DNA of 64,000 nt from Paenibacillus alkalitolerans (GTDB lineage Bacteria > Bacillota > Bacilli > Paenibacillales > YIM-B00363): the NCBI RefSeq assembly GCF_016482785.1, contig NZ_JAEMXM010000005.1, positions 62,001 through 126,000 on the forward strand, given 5' to 3'. Position numbers and translations under genes: made by a program. The notes under the pieces were generated by a model, which was given only the letters and a program-made list of their open reading frames with translations, did no database searches and was not told where the DNA came from. The first letter of the stretch is position 1, and every line of letters begins with the position of its first letter. Of this stretch, positions 53,609 through 63,380 are shown one piece after another.

Positions 53609-54532
53609 ATGGTTGGTGGCAAGAGCTTCGGAGAACGCACATTTCAATATTCGAATGTCCTGATTATGGTCGTTCTGATGGTCCTGACCATATATCCGTT
53701 CTGGTTTTCACTGATCAGCTCCCTGAACAACGGCGATGATTTGGTGCGTGGACCTGTGTTTCTTTGGCCGAGAGAGTTTACATGGGCGAGTTGGCAGACG
53801 GTGCTGGCGGATCCCGGCATTCTCAAGGCGTTGTGGATTACCGCCTCGCGTACGGTCATTGTGACCGTTGTTTCCATCCTGCATACGGCGATGTTTGCCT
53901 ATGCGTTCTCGCGGCCTTATTTGAGGGCCAAGAAGTTTTACATTATCGTCGGTTTCACCAGCATGTATTTCAGCGGAGGATTGATTCCTTCTTTCATGCT
54001 GATGACTTGGCTGGGGCTGTACGATACTTATCTCGTGTATATTATTCCAGCCCTCTTTGGAGGATTCTGGAATGTGATCATATTCAACGCAAACTATAAA
54101 GGTATTCCCGACGCCTTGTTCGAATCGGCCAAGATGGACGGCGCCAGCGAATTCAGGATTTTCTTGCAGATCGTCATTCCTCTCTCGAAACCGGTGTTGG
54201 CTGCTCTCTCCGTATTTACCGCCGTCGGCGTTTGGAACGATTATGCAACAACGCTTTACTTTACGCAATCCACTGATTTGCAGACATTGCAATACATGAT
54301 TCTAAGATTAATACAATCCAATCGCGCGGTGGATAATATGATGAGCATGGTGCAAGAAGTCAATGTGGCGGTGTCGCAGTTGCTAAATAGCACTGGCGGA
54401 AAAGGGCTTGTAACGGCGAAGACGATAGAACTGGCTTCGATGGTCATCGCTTCGATTCCGATGATTGTCATGTACCCTTTCGCGCAGCGGTTTTTCATTA
54501 AGGGTGTATTGCTCGGTTCGGTTAAGGGTTAA
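53609..54532 (+). CDS. ytcP: CUT1 sugar ABC transporter permease, YtcP/LplC-type
   Basis: 307 residues, six predicted helices, EAA loop ESAKMDGASEFRIFLQIVIPLS, C-terminus FFIKGVLLGSVKG. GGGGAG lies upstream of the ATG. It ends the second cassette; a strong terminator follows 46 bases later instead of the hydrolase gene found in cassettes one and three. Confidence 0.94.
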   Translation: MVGGKSFGERTFQYSNVLIMVVLMVLTIYPFWFSLISSLNNGDDLVRGPVFLWPREFTWASWQTVLADPGILKALWITASRTVIVTVVSILHTAMFAYAFSRPYLRAKKFYIIVGFTSMYFSGGLIPSFMLMTWLGLYDTYLVYIIPALFGGFWNVIIFNANYKGIPDALFESAKMDGASEFRIFLQIVIPLSKPVLAALSVFTAVGVWNDYATTLYFTQSTDLQTLQYMILRLIQSNRAVDNMMSMVQEVNVAVSQLLNSTGGKGLVTAKTIELASMVIASIPMIVMYPFAQRFFIKGVLLGSVKG

Positions 54533-54577
54533 AAATCAGAAAACGGTTCGCGAAAAATCCAACAATAAAAATGGTGT

Positions 54578-54603
54578 GAAACCGCCCGAGGGCGGTTTTT
54601 TCT
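54578..54603 (+). terminator. Rho-independent terminator of the second transporter operon
   Basis: ACCGCCC-GAG-GGCGGT hairpin (stem about 54581-54596) followed by TTTTT and C. Confidence 0.9.
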
Positions 54604-54606
54604 TAT

Positions 54607-54718
54607 AATGTCAGAAAGTATAAGTTTTAAGCATAAATCGCCTTTCTGACATTTCAAGAAAAACTTCCTTTAATCGCGGTCTGGCTTCTTTGAAGGTACT
54701 TCGATAGAAGTTTTTCTT
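54607..54718. repeat. Composite palindromic repeat, copy B
   Basis: First hairpin AATGTCAGAAAG/CTTTCTGACATT (54607-54618 and 54642-54653), second hairpin AAGAAAAACTTC/GAAGTTTTTCTT (54656-54667 and 54707-54718). The second hairpin and its loop motifs match 4154-4217; the first differs. No gene lies in 54533-54873 apart from this, the terminator and a promoter. Confidence 0.7.
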
Positions 54719-54803
54719 ATATACGAAAACCCTCAGCTCGACTGGGGCTCAGTATTTTCGCCCGTATAGTTTCGCGATATCCCCAAAACCCAACACTTTA
54801 GCG

Positions 54804-54832
54804 TTTACGTCCTCTTGCTTTCTTGATATAAC
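54804..54832 (+). promoter_or_regulatory. Probable sigma-A promoter of the third two-component operon
   Basis: TTTACG (54804-54809), a 17-base spacer and TATAAC (54827-54832), about 40 bases before the kinase start. Confidence 0.5.
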
Positions 54833-54873
54833 AGTAGAACAGTAAGAATCAAAACGAAGAGGAATTGTTAATC

Positions 54874-56622
54874 ATGATGGGACACTTTCGCGCGCTAAGC
54901 CTTACCAGGCAAATCCTTTATTTGATTTTGTTGATGCTCGTCATCCTTCTGATCTCATTCGTCATCTCGAACACGATTGCCCAACGCATAGTCGAGAGCA
55001 AGGTAACGGACTCCTCCGCCAAGTTATTGAATCAGGTTGAAGACAATATGGAAAGCTTTTATGCGGACATGGAGAGAATCTCGGATTCTATGTTGTATAG
55101 TCCGACGGTGCAAACCTACTTGAACTCGGAGGACTTCTTGTCCAGAATTCTCATGAACGATGAGATCGTATCGGTCTTCTCCAATACCACTGCATTGAAA
55201 GCGAATATCCGGGGCATCCAGCTTTACAGCCCGGAAGGAAAGATGGTAGCCGATTCAGGTATCGGGTTCGGCGAATCCGTTAAATTGCCGCCTCCTAAGA
55301 TCGAATATTCCGGTTTATTGACGGATCCGAATACGGGCGAAACTATCCCGAATTATTCCATCACCGTTCCGGTCTATAATTTGGAAAAAACACCGGCCAA
55401 AGAATACATGGGAACAAGCGTATTTCTCATGGATCTCGGCAATTTCCGCAATATATTGAGGAATGCAAAAGTGACACCCAATTCCCGGCTGCTTCTTCTG
55501 GACCAAAACAAAAAGATTATGGCAAGCGAAGGAAACTCGTCCAGCCTCGATGTATCCCAACTGGAAAAGTGGAAAACCGACAACCGGTATATCGTGCAGA
55601 CGAGCACGCTGTCCCGGACTGGGTGGAAGCTGATCAGCGTCATACCAAAGAACGAGCTGCTGCAAGAATTGGATATCGTTCAGAGGCTGAACATTGCGAC
55701 GTATGCGGTTATGTTTTGTATACTCGCTCTTTTTCTGATCATTTTTTTCACCCGTATCTTAAAGCCGGTAAAAGCACTGATGGATTTTATGAAATCCTAC
55801 CCGAAGACGGGGAGAGAAAGCCGCTTTCATGTGGTCTATCATAACGAAATCGGCGTACTCGCCGCCAACCTCAATAAAATGCTGGACGAAATCGACAGCT
55901 TAAGCAAAGAAATTCAGTTGACGCAAAAGCAAAAGTACGAAATCGAAATTATGAAAAATCAGATGGAAATTTCGGCATTCCGCAATCAGATTAACCCTCA
56001 TTTTTTGTACAATACGCTGGAATGTATAAGCGCAATGGCCATCTTCTACAAGGCTCAGGATATAGCCGATATCTCCGCCTCCTTATCAAATATGTTCAGG
56101 TATTCGGTCAAAGGCGGCGATTTCAGCACGATTCAGGATGAGATATCACACATCAAGGAATACGCGAAAATCATCGGATTCCGCTTCATGGGGAAAATCC
56201 AGGTCATCGTCGACGCGGATGAACGCTTGTTGAACCTGAAAACGATTAAAATGCTGCTTCAGCCGATTGTGGAAAACGCCGTATTTCACGGATTGGAGAT
56301 GAAGATCGACAGCGGCGTCGTTCGAGTTGAAGTGAAGAAGACTGCGCAGAACCAGGTTCAATACATCGTACAGGATAACGGATACGGGATGGAAGAAATC
56401 CAGCTGAAAGAGCTGGTCGCCCGGCTTAGGCAGTTTGAAAGCCAGGGCTGGATGGCGAGAGAAGCAGCGAAAGGAATCGGCTTGCCCAATATTTACCGGA
56501 GAATTAAGCTTTTATACGGAGACAAGGCCGACATGTCCATCTATAGCAAACGAGGTTCCGGCACTACCGTTACAATCACATTCCCTTTTCAAGACCATGA
56601 GGAACAACTGGAGGTTGTATAA
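54874..56622 (+). CDS. yesM: YesM-type membrane sensor histidine kinase
   Basis: 582 residues from ATG 54874 (AGAGGA upstream). Two membrane helices (~8-32 and ~275-297) flank an extracellular sensor region; HAMP domain; H376 in QINPHFLYNTLEC; HATPase with QPIVENAVFHG, DNGYGM and GKGIGLPNIYRR. Overall layout and many segments match the kinase at 47526. The extracellular part is the most diverged, which suggests a different inducer. The regulator gene starts one base after the stop. Confidence 0.95.
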   Translation: MMGHFRALSLTRQILYLILLMLVILLISFVISNTIAQRIVESKVTDSSAKLLNQVEDNMESFYADMERISDSMLYSPTVQTYLNSEDFLSRILMNDEIVSVFSNTTALKANIRGIQLYSPEGKMVADSGIGFGESVKLPPPKIEYSGLLTDPNTGETIPNYSITVPVYNLEKTPAKEYMGTSVFLMDLGNFRNILRNAKVTPNSRLLLLDQNKKIMASEGNSSSLDVSQLEKWKTDNRYIVQTSTLSRTGWKLISVIPKNELLQELDIVQRLNIATYAVMFCILALFLIIFFTRILKPVKALMDFMKSYPKTGRESRFHVVYHNEIGVLAANLNKMLDEIDSLSKEIQLTQKQKYEIEIMKNQMEISAFRNQINPHFLYNTLECISAMAIFYKAQDIADISASLSNMFRYSVKGGDFSTIQDEISHIKEYAKIIGFRFMGKIQVIVDADERLLNLKTIKMLLQPIVENAVFHGLEMKIDSGVVRVEVKKTAQNQVQYIVQDNGYGMEEIQLKELVARLRQFESQGWMAREAAKGIGLPNIYRRIKLLYGDKADMSIYSKRGSGTTVTITFPFQDHEEQLEVV

Positions 56623-56623
56623 C

Positions 56624-58084
56624 ATGCATACGGTATTGATCGCAGACGATGAACCTTGGGTTGTGTACAGGATTAGAGAAATGATCGAATGGGAAAGGCT
56701 CGGCTATACCGTTATCGCAGAGGCGCACAACGGACTGTCGGCTCTGGAGACAATTCTGGAGAAGAAGCCGGATGTCGTCATTTCGGATATCCGCATGCCC
56801 GGTTTGAACGGGATTGAGCTTTTGGAGCAAATCCGGCTCCACGATCTGCGGAGTAACGTGATCCTGATCAGCGGATATTCGGAGTTTGAATATGCCCAGA
56901 AAGCGCTGAGGTTCGGAGCCTTCGATTACTTGCTGAAGCAGGTCGACAAGGACAAGCTGACCGATGCGTTGGAACGGTTGAAAGAGACGCTCGCGGAAAA
57001 GCAGAAGGCGCAAAAAGCGCAAAAAGGTCTGGAGCTGCTGCTGGATGATCTATTCGAAATATTCGAGTCCGATGAGAATACGAAGCTGCAAAACTTCTTG
57101 ACCAGCCGGGGAATCGAATGCGATTATCCGCACTTTCGGTTCATTAGCTGTCTGCATCAGCATTCATCGTTTGCGGGCGAGAGGCAGCCGGCGGTTTCCG
57201 GGATCCGCTATTTGCGGTTTCGTACGGGACAGAATAAAGTCTCCTTCCTGATCAATTATGACGAATTAAAGAATCCGGCCGGTTTACTCGATTTTATTTC
57301 AGATCATTTGTCCGACGCTCGGTGTATCGGGATCAGCGGAATCGGCGTCTATTCTGCGCCTGTCGCCAAGCTCTATCAGGAATCGGATATTGCCCTTTGC
57401 AGCTTCTTCACCCGCCCGGAAAGCCGGATCATCGAATATAAACCGGCGGCCGATCATGCTTCTGTCTTGATGGGAACGATCCTGCAAATAGAAGTGGCCG
57501 TGAAGGAGCAAAAGCCGGAGCAAGTGAACAGACTTCTGGATGAGCTAAGCGCCGAATGCAAGGAGCGGTCCATGCAGATCGACCAATTATGCGCACTGTA
57601 CAATCAAATCGTGTTGCTCTTTTACAAATATTACAGCAGCACCGACACAAATTATGAAATCGAATATTTGAACTACGATCAAATCTTTCGCCAGTACAGA
57701 TCGTTCGATGAGTTATTCGAAAAGCTGAAGGCCATTTTCCGGCAGCAAACCGGCGAAGAGCTGCACATTTCCAATGAGATGGCAAAGAAAATCATCGAAT
57801 ATATAGACTCCAGCTTTACGGAAGATATTATGCTCGTTGATGTGGCAAAGAAGTTCAATATCACCGTCGGATATGTGAGCGCCCTTATGAAGAAGGAAAC
57901 GGGAAAAACGTATATGGAGTATGTGATGAACAAAAGGCTGAACCTGGCTAAAGAATTGCTGCAGGATACTTCGTTGTCCATTCAAGAGATCGTAGAGCGG
58001 GTGGGGTATCGGGATTATTTTCATTTCAACAAAATTTTCAAAAAGTATTTCGGAATAACGCCGGGCAAATTTCGAAAATTGTAG
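56624..58084 (+). CDS. yesN: YesN-type response regulator with AraC DNA-binding domain
   Basis: 486 residues from ATG 56624, with GGAGG upstream; an open frame back to 56435 overlaps the kinase gene and is not used. Receiver domain with D8/D9, D55 in ISDIRMPG and K105; AraC double helix-turn-helix at the C-terminus (IMLVDVAKKFNITVGYVSALM; DYFHFNKIFKKYFGITPGKFRK). Together with the kinase it probably controls the lipoprotein operon starting 117 bases downstream. Confidence 0.95.
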   Translation: MHTVLIADDEPWVVYRIREMIEWERLGYTVIAEAHNGLSALETILEKKPDVVISDIRMPGLNGIELLEQIRLHDLRSNVILISGYSEFEYAQKALRFGAFDYLLKQVDKDKLTDALERLKETLAEKQKAQKAQKGLELLLDDLFEIFESDENTKLQNFLTSRGIECDYPHFRFISCLHQHSSFAGERQPAVSGIRYLRFRTGQNKVSFLINYDELKNPAGLLDFISDHLSDARCIGISGIGVYSAPVAKLYQESDIALCSFFTRPESRIIEYKPAADHASVLMGTILQIEVAVKEQKPEQVNRLLDELSAECKERSMQIDQLCALYNQIVLLFYKYYSSTDTNYEIEYLNYDQIFRQYRSFDELFEKLKAIFRQQTGEELHISNEMAKKIIEYIDSSFTEDIMLVDVAKKFNITVGYVSALMKKETGKTYMEYVMNKRLNLAKELLQDTSLSIQEIVERVGYRDYFHFNKIFKKYFGITPGKFRKL

Positions 58085-58107
58085 CCTTATCGAAAACTGT
58101 CGAAAAG

Positions 58108-58160
58108 CACAAAAAGATTAAAATGGAGACATATGATGCGGCGGGACAGCCCGGTATGAT
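58108..58160 (+). promoter_or_regulatory. Conserved activated promoter of the lipoprotein operon (copy C)
   Basis: CAC at 58108-58110, A-rich stretch, ACATATG (58129-58135), 19 bases with GGGACAGC, then TATGAT (58155-58160). Same layout as at 2275 and 50764. Confidence 0.6.
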
Positions 58161-58200
58161 AAGAAACAGAAGTCAATCAACACAAGGGGGAACGACTGGT

Positions 58201-59892
58201 ATGAAGTTGAAAGTGTTTTCAATACTGGCGTTGGCCGGGGCCGTCGCGCTGTCAGGCTGCAGCGCCAACCAAGCGGGAAGCGGGACAAACACCGAACCGG
58301 CGCAGCCGGAAAACACCGAGACGTCTTCGGAGACGTCTGCAGAGCCGGCAAATCTTACATGGTTTGCTACAACAGGATTTTGGAACCCGCCTCAATGGAC
58401 CACTGAGTCTGCAACCGTTATGGGCGAAATGACGAAAAAGACAGGGCTCACCTTCAGTTTCAACATTCCGGCGCAGGACGGCGATACGAAATTGAACCTG
58501 ATGATGGTTTCATCGTCGGACGCTTTCCCGGATGTGATTACTACTGTAGGCCCTGATATGGGAAAGAAGCTGGTTGAAGCCGGCAAGGTTTGGGAACTGG
58601 AAGAATTCCTTAAGAAATACGATCCGGAATCCCATTTGCTCAAAGATTTCCCTGAAGATGTGAAGCAGCAGATGAACAAGCATTATGGCGGCTGGTACGC
58701 GATCGGAAGTCACATGGTCAGCGATGAGGCGAGAAAGACATATCCTCCGTCGAGCGATTATTTTGCAGATGTGGCGAAGTATGCTGAAAACAAGGGCGTA
58801 TTGGTCAACGCGAATATTTTGAAAGAGGCAGGCATTGAGCTTTCCGATCTGAAAACCGAGGACGGCGTACTCGCGGCACTCGAGAAAGTAAAGGGGATGA
58901 AGGTTGACGGTCAGCCTGTCATTCCGCTGCAGATTCACGGCAAAAACTACCATGGCGAAACGCTCCAGTTCCTGCAAAGATCTTTCGGCGCGATGCCGAT
59001 TGATAAGGACGGTAAATTTAGAAACATCTACATGTCTCCGGAAAACAAGCATGCGATTCAGTTCCTGTTTAAGGCGGCTCAAGGAGGGTACTTCGATCCC
59101 GGTCAGATGACAACGGATAACGCGGCGATCGAAGCAAACCTGTTGTCCAAGCGAGTGTTTATGTTCATCGGAAATACGGCCCAAGGCAAATTTGATCAGC
59201 TCGATTTCTGGGTTTCACCCGGCGCGATCTTGTCGAACGAAGGCACGAAGCCTGTGTTCCTGTTCTGGTCCGAACCGGGCCGCGGCTGGATGCAGACGAT
59301 GATTTCCAAGTCGACGAAAGAACCGGAAAAATTGGCGAAATGGCTCAGCTATATGACAAGTCCCGAAGGAATGACGCTCAATCACTTCGGCATCGAAGGT
59401 GTTCATTACACGAAAGACGACAAAGGTCTCATTACAAGAACGGAAGACGGAATACAAGCTCAAAAAGACAGCACCAAAACGGCAGTCGATATCTTCTGGC
59501 AATTCGCCAATATGGCATTCCTTGAACACGTACAGCCTGCTCCTACAAAGAGGGAAGGAGCCGGCGGTTTGATTGAAATGGAGGCGAAGACCGCTTACGG
59601 CAGATCGCCGGAAGTCGTCCGATATGATGCTTCCGTACTGACCTTGCCCGGTGACTTCTATGCGCCAGGAAGCAAAAATGCGCAGATCAGAGATCAAATC
59701 CAACAATTCTACGAAGCCCAGGTTGCGAAGATGGTCATGGCGAAGGATGAGGCAACGTTCGATAAGCTGTATGACGAGTTTGTCGCAAAGATGAAGGAAT
59801 TGAAGGTCGACGAGCTGGATGCGGCGCAGGACGCGGAACTGCAAAAGAAGTCGCAAGAAATGGGTGTAACGGTGAAAGGCGTTAATTCATAA
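58201..59892 (+). CDS. Extracellular sugar-binding lipoprotein (LplA-like, CUT1 ABC transporter)
   Basis: 563 residues from ATG 58201, after AAGGGGGAA; upstream in-frame codons to 58123 cross the promoter. Lipobox LSGC with cysteine 20 and a Thr/Glu/Pro linker. Closest in the window to the protein at 2369 (LTWFATTGFWNPPQW against VTWFTSIGFWPAPQW; SKSTKEPEKLAKW against SKSTKHPEQLARF). It is the binding protein of the third cassette. Confidence 0.94.
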   Translation: MKLKVFSILALAGAVALSGCSANQAGSGTNTEPAQPENTETSSETSAEPANLTWFATTGFWNPPQWTTESATVMGEMTKKTGLTFSFNIPAQDGDTKLNLMMVSSSDAFPDVITTVGPDMGKKLVEAGKVWELEEFLKKYDPESHLLKDFPEDVKQQMNKHYGGWYAIGSHMVSDEARKTYPPSSDYFADVAKYAENKGVLVNANILKEAGIELSDLKTEDGVLAALEKVKGMKVDGQPVIPLQIHGKNYHGETLQFLQRSFGAMPIDKDGKFRNIYMSPENKHAIQFLFKAAQGGYFDPGQMTTDNAAIEANLLSKRVFMFIGNTAQGKFDQLDFWVSPGAILSNEGTKPVFLFWSEPGRGWMQTMISKSTKEPEKLAKWLSYMTSPEGMTLNHFGIEGVHYTKDDKGLITRTEDGIQAQKDSTKTAVDIFWQFANMAFLEHVQPAPTKREGAGGLIEMEAKTAYGRSPEVVRYDASVLTLPGDFYAPGSKNAQIRDQIQQFYEAQVAKMVMAKDEATFDKLYDEFVAKMKELKVDELDAAQDAELQKKSQEMGVTVKGVNS

Positions 59893-59916
59893 TTGTAAGT
59901 CTTGAACGATGAATAG

Positions 59917-59955
59917 TGCCAAAGTGCATGTGTGCGGACATGCTGCACTTTGGCA
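59917..59955 (+). promoter_or_regulatory. Intercistronic stem-loop between lipoprotein and permease genes
   Basis: TGCCAAAGTGCA (59917-59928) pairs perfectly with TGCACTTTGGCA (59944-59955). It relates in sequence to the hairpins at 4227 and 52591, with a compensated base change (GCGC to GTGC with partner GCAC). Confidence 0.65.
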
Positions 59956-59983
59956 TTATCATTGTCTTCCAAGGGAGGGACTA

Positions 59984-60964
59984 ATGATGGCGCAATCCGC
60001 ATACGAGGGAGGAATCCCGTCGGCAAAAACAAAGAACAAAAAATCATACAAGCTCGGACACGATTTCCGAACCCAATTCGAGCTCAAGACGATGCTTTGG
60101 CCTGCAATTATTCTTGTCACCATATTCGACTTTGTACCGATGTACGGGCTGTTGATGGCATTCAAAGCCTACGATCCCATCACTGGAATCAAAGGTATTT
60201 TTACGAGCCAATGGAACAACTTCGAGAACTTTATGACGATTTTCCGGCACTTTGAGTTTTGGCCCATGGTGAAAAATACGCTTGGAATCAATCTATTGGG
60301 GTCGCTGATCGGGATCCCGGCAACCCTGATCTTCGCCCTGCTGTTAAACGAGATCACGAGTCGAAGGTTTAAATCATTTATTCAGACCGTAACCTACTTG
60401 CCGCATTTCCTGTCTTGGGTTATTTTCGGAGGATTGTTTATTACGCTGCTCAATCCGGATGGCGGCGTCGTGAATTATTTGCTCTTGAAGCTGGGCCTGA
60501 TCGATGAGCCCATTCTATTTTTGGGGGAACCCCAATATTTCTGGGGCATCGCCATCGGGACCAATTTGTTGAAAGAATTAGGCTGGGGCGCCATCTTGTA
60601 TTTGGCTGCCATCGCCGGCATCGACCAGTCTTTATATGAGGCTGCCGCCATTGACGGCGCGGGCCGGTTCAAACGGATGTGGCACGTCACGCTGCCCGGC
60701 ATTCTACCTACCTTGATGATTCTGGTCATTTTTGCCGTTAGCGGCATGCTGAACAATAATTTTACGCAGATTTACGTCCTGCAAAACCCATTGAACTTGC
60801 CGACCAGCCAAGTTATAGATACGTACGTATATCGAACGGGGCTTCAACAGTTCCAGTTCGCTTCCGCCACGGCGATCGGTTTGATGAAATCGGTGTTTGC
60901 GTTGTTTCTGTTGCTTGGAGCCAACTATCTATCCAAGAAACTGACAAAATCAGGTTTGTTCTAG
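59984..60964 (+). CDS. lplB: CUT1 sugar ABC transporter permease, LplB-type
   Basis: 326 residues from ATG 59984 or 59987 (GGGAGGGA upstream); the open frame back to 59909 runs through the hairpin and is not coding. Six predicted helices, EAA loop EAAAIDGAGRFKRMWHVTLP. Nearly colinear with the protein at 4292, including the N-terminal KLGHDFRTQFELKTMLWPA. Confidence 0.94.
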   Translation: MMAQSAYEGGIPSAKTKNKKSYKLGHDFRTQFELKTMLWPAIILVTIFDFVPMYGLLMAFKAYDPITGIKGIFTSQWNNFENFMTIFRHFEFWPMVKNTLGINLLGSLIGIPATLIFALLLNEITSRRFKSFIQTVTYLPHFLSWVIFGGLFITLLNPDGGVVNYLLLKLGLIDEPILFLGEPQYFWGIAIGTNLLKELGWGAILYLAAIAGIDQSLYEAAAIDGAGRFKRMWHVTLPGILPTLMILVIFAVSGMLNNNFTQIYVLQNPLNLPTSQVIDTYVYRTGLQQFQFASATAIGLMKSVFALFLLLGANYLSKKLTKSGLF

Positions 60965-60995
60965 CAAAGCGAATAAAATATAGGAGGCGTCCGGT

Positions 60996-61919
60996 ATGGT
61001 CGGAGGCAGGAGCTGGGGAGACCGCATTTTTACTGTATCGAATGTCACCATCATGATCATTGTTATGCTCTTGACATTGTATCCGTTTTGGTTTTCTATC
61101 GTTAACTCATTGAATACAGGCAGTGATCTGGTGCGCGGTCCCATATTTGCATGGCCAAGGGAATTTACATGGGCGAGCTGGCAGACGGTTATGGCGGACC
61201 CGGGGATGCTTCAGGCGGCATGGATCAGCGCGTCGCGGACTGTGATTGTAACGGTTGTTTCTATTATGTATACTGCCATGTTTACGTACGCCTTTTCCCG
61301 TTCTTATTTGAAAGGGAAAATGATATATGCGGGAATAGGCTTTGCGAGCATGTATTTTAGCGGCGGGCTCATTCCTTCCTTTATGTTGATGAACTGGCTT
61401 GGGCTATATGATACGTACTGGGTTTACATCATCCCGGGACTTTTCGCCGGATTTTGGAACGTCATTATTTTCAATGCGAATTTCAAGGCGATTCCGGACG
61501 CTCTGTTTGAATCGGCGAAGATGGATGGAGCGAATGAGTACACCATATTCTTCCGCATTGTCGTCCCGTTATCGAAGCCGGTTTTGGCCGCTCTTTCGGT
61601 TTTCATGGCTGTCGGCGTATGGAACGATTACGGAGCGACGCTGTATTTCACCCAATCCGCTGAATTGCAGACGCTGCAGTATTTGATCTTAAAGCTGATT
61701 CAATCGACGGATGCGGTGAACCAGATGGCTAGCATCGCAGGTTCCACCAATCCCGCTGTCGCAGATCTTTTCTCCAGGGCTCAAGGTGAGGGAGCCGTTA
61801 CAGCTAAAACTCTTCAATTGGCGGCGATGGTCATCTCGTCGATTCCGATGATTGTGATGTACCCGTTTGCGCAAAAGTTTTTTATTAAAGGCGTGCTGCT
61901 CGGTTCTGTGAAAGGTTAA
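60996..61919 (+). CDS. ytcP: CUT1 sugar ABC transporter permease, YtcP/LplC-type
   Basis: 307 residues, AGGAGGCG before the ATG as in the gene at 5285; six predicted helices, EAA loop ESAKMDGANEYTIFFRIVVPLS. Followed after 33 bases by the hydrolase gene without a terminator, as in the first cassette. Confidence 0.94.
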   Translation: MVGGRSWGDRIFTVSNVTIMIIVMLLTLYPFWFSIVNSLNTGSDLVRGPIFAWPREFTWASWQTVMADPGMLQAAWISASRTVIVTVVSIMYTAMFTYAFSRSYLKGKMIYAGIGFASMYFSGGLIPSFMLMNWLGLYDTYWVYIIPGLFAGFWNVIIFNANFKAIPDALFESAKMDGANEYTIFFRIVVPLSKPVLAALSVFMAVGVWNDYGATLYFTQSAELQTLQYLILKLIQSTDAVNQMASIAGSTNPAVADLFSRAQGEGAVTAKTLQLAAMVISSIPMIVMYPFAQKFFIKGVLLGSVKG

Positions 61920-61952
61920 CGAGACCACTTTATTTAACGGGAAGGGAAAACA

Positions 61953-63380
61953 TTGACGTCCATGCAAAATCGTTTGATTACGTACCCTGCTCCCGAAGGA
62001 GCGAAAGGAAATTCAGATTTTACGGTTCGGGTCCGGCAGGGACAAGGCGAATGGCAGCAGTTGTTCAGCTACAACGTGAGGGTGGATATGCACGATGTGC
62101 GGAACGCCTCCATGGTCTATTTCGATTGCTCCGGCGCGGTTGAAGTCGAAGTGATCATGAATGATGGGGAGATCAAGGAGGCGGCGATTCGCCCTTTGTC
62201 CGCGAACATTGATTGTGTATTCAGCGGCAACCGGCTGACGTTCACGATGGATGGCCCGCGAAAAATATCGGTCGAAGTGAACGGCGACCGGTTTCATAAC
62301 CTGCACATTTTTGCAAACCCGTTGGAGGACAACGTGCCGGATCCTTCCGATCCCGGCGTCGTCGTTGTCCGTCCGGGGACTCACCGCACGGAAGATCTGC
62401 TTCGGCAAACTTCGCTGAAAAAATCGGTCATTTATTTCGAGCCCGGCATGCATGTACTGGAGCATCCGCAATTGCGCATCCCTTCGGGCATGACGGTATA
62501 TATTGCCGGCGGCGCCGTCATTGCCGGTGCACTGGTGTGCGACCGCGTTCACGATGTGACGATTCGGGGGCGCGGACTGCTCTATATGTCCGATTTCGAA
62601 AAGACGACGTACTATCGCGGCGTGGAGATCGCATTTTCAAAGAATATTTCGGTTGAAGGAATCATTACGGTCGATCCGCCCCATTATACGATCTTGATCG
62701 GGCAATCCGAGAATATTTCCATCCGCAATATCAAGACGTTCAGTACCCGCGGATGGTCGGACGGCATCGACATGATGTCCGGAACCGATGTGGACATCGA
62801 CGATGTGTTTTTGCGGACGTCCGACGACTGCATCGCCGTTTACGGAAGCAGGGGGGACTTTTTCGGAGACAGCCGGAACATGACGGTTCGCAATTCGGTG
62901 CTTTGGGCTGATGTCGCCCATCCCGTTATGATCGGCGTGCACGGGGATCATGCGCATGACGGCGATACGATCGAGAACGTCGTGCTCGACAACATCGATA
63001 TTCTGGAACATCATGAACCGCAGGATGGATATTGGGGCTGCATGGCCATTAACGCAGGGGACAAGAATACCGTTCGGAACGTCACGTTCGGAAACATCCG
63101 GGTGGAGCAATTCGAATTGGGGCGTCTGATCGATATCCGCGTGTTCCACAATCCGAAGTATAATCCGAGCCCCGGGTCCCGAGTGGAGAACATCCTCTTT
63201 GAAAATATCGCGTTCGACGGAACGTGCGATAATCCGTGCGTCATCAAGGGCTTTGACGAGTCTCGAGTTGTGGACGGCGTGACGTTTCGGAAATTGCGGA
63301 TCAACGGCAAGCACATATTGAGTCCGGAATCCGGTAATTTTATGATCGGCGAACATGCGCATCGCGTTGAGTTTAATTAG
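61953..63380 (+). CDS. Cytoplasmic GH28-like beta-helix glycoside hydrolase with altered active-site loops
   Basis: 475 residues. The TTG start at 61953 (GGGAAGGG upstream) is chosen because MTS aligns with the start of the 6244 protein. Same fold, no signal peptide, and the Asp triad is kept (D270, D291, D292). Around it, loops conserved in the two other copies differ: RGDFFGDSRN for RWDYQGDTR, MIGVHGDHAHDGD for VGGHGNHDKGD, and AINAGDKNT for SINCGDNNT. The enzyme is probably active but on a different linkage or decoration. Third cassette; a secreted lyase gene follows at 63659. Confidence 0.85.
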   Translation: MTSMQNRLITYPAPEGAKGNSDFTVRVRQGQGEWQQLFSYNVRVDMHDVRNASMVYFDCSGAVEVEVIMNDGEIKEAAIRPLSANIDCVFSGNRLTFTMDGPRKISVEVNGDRFHNLHIFANPLEDNVPDPSDPGVVVVRPGTHRTEDLLRQTSLKKSVIYFEPGMHVLEHPQLRIPSGMTVYIAGGAVIAGALVCDRVHDVTIRGRGLLYMSDFEKTTYYRGVEIAFSKNISVEGIITVDPPHYTILIGQSENISIRNIKTFSTRGWSDGIDMMSGTDVDIDDVFLRTSDDCIAVYGSRGDFFGDSRNMTVRNSVLWADVAHPVMIGVHGDHAHDGDTIENVVLDNIDILEHHEPQDGYWGCMAINAGDKNTVRNVTFGNIRVEQFELGRLIDIRVFHNPKYNPSPGSRVENILFENIAFDGTCDNPCVIKGFDESRVVDGVTFRKLRINGKHILSPESGNFMIGEHAHRVEFN

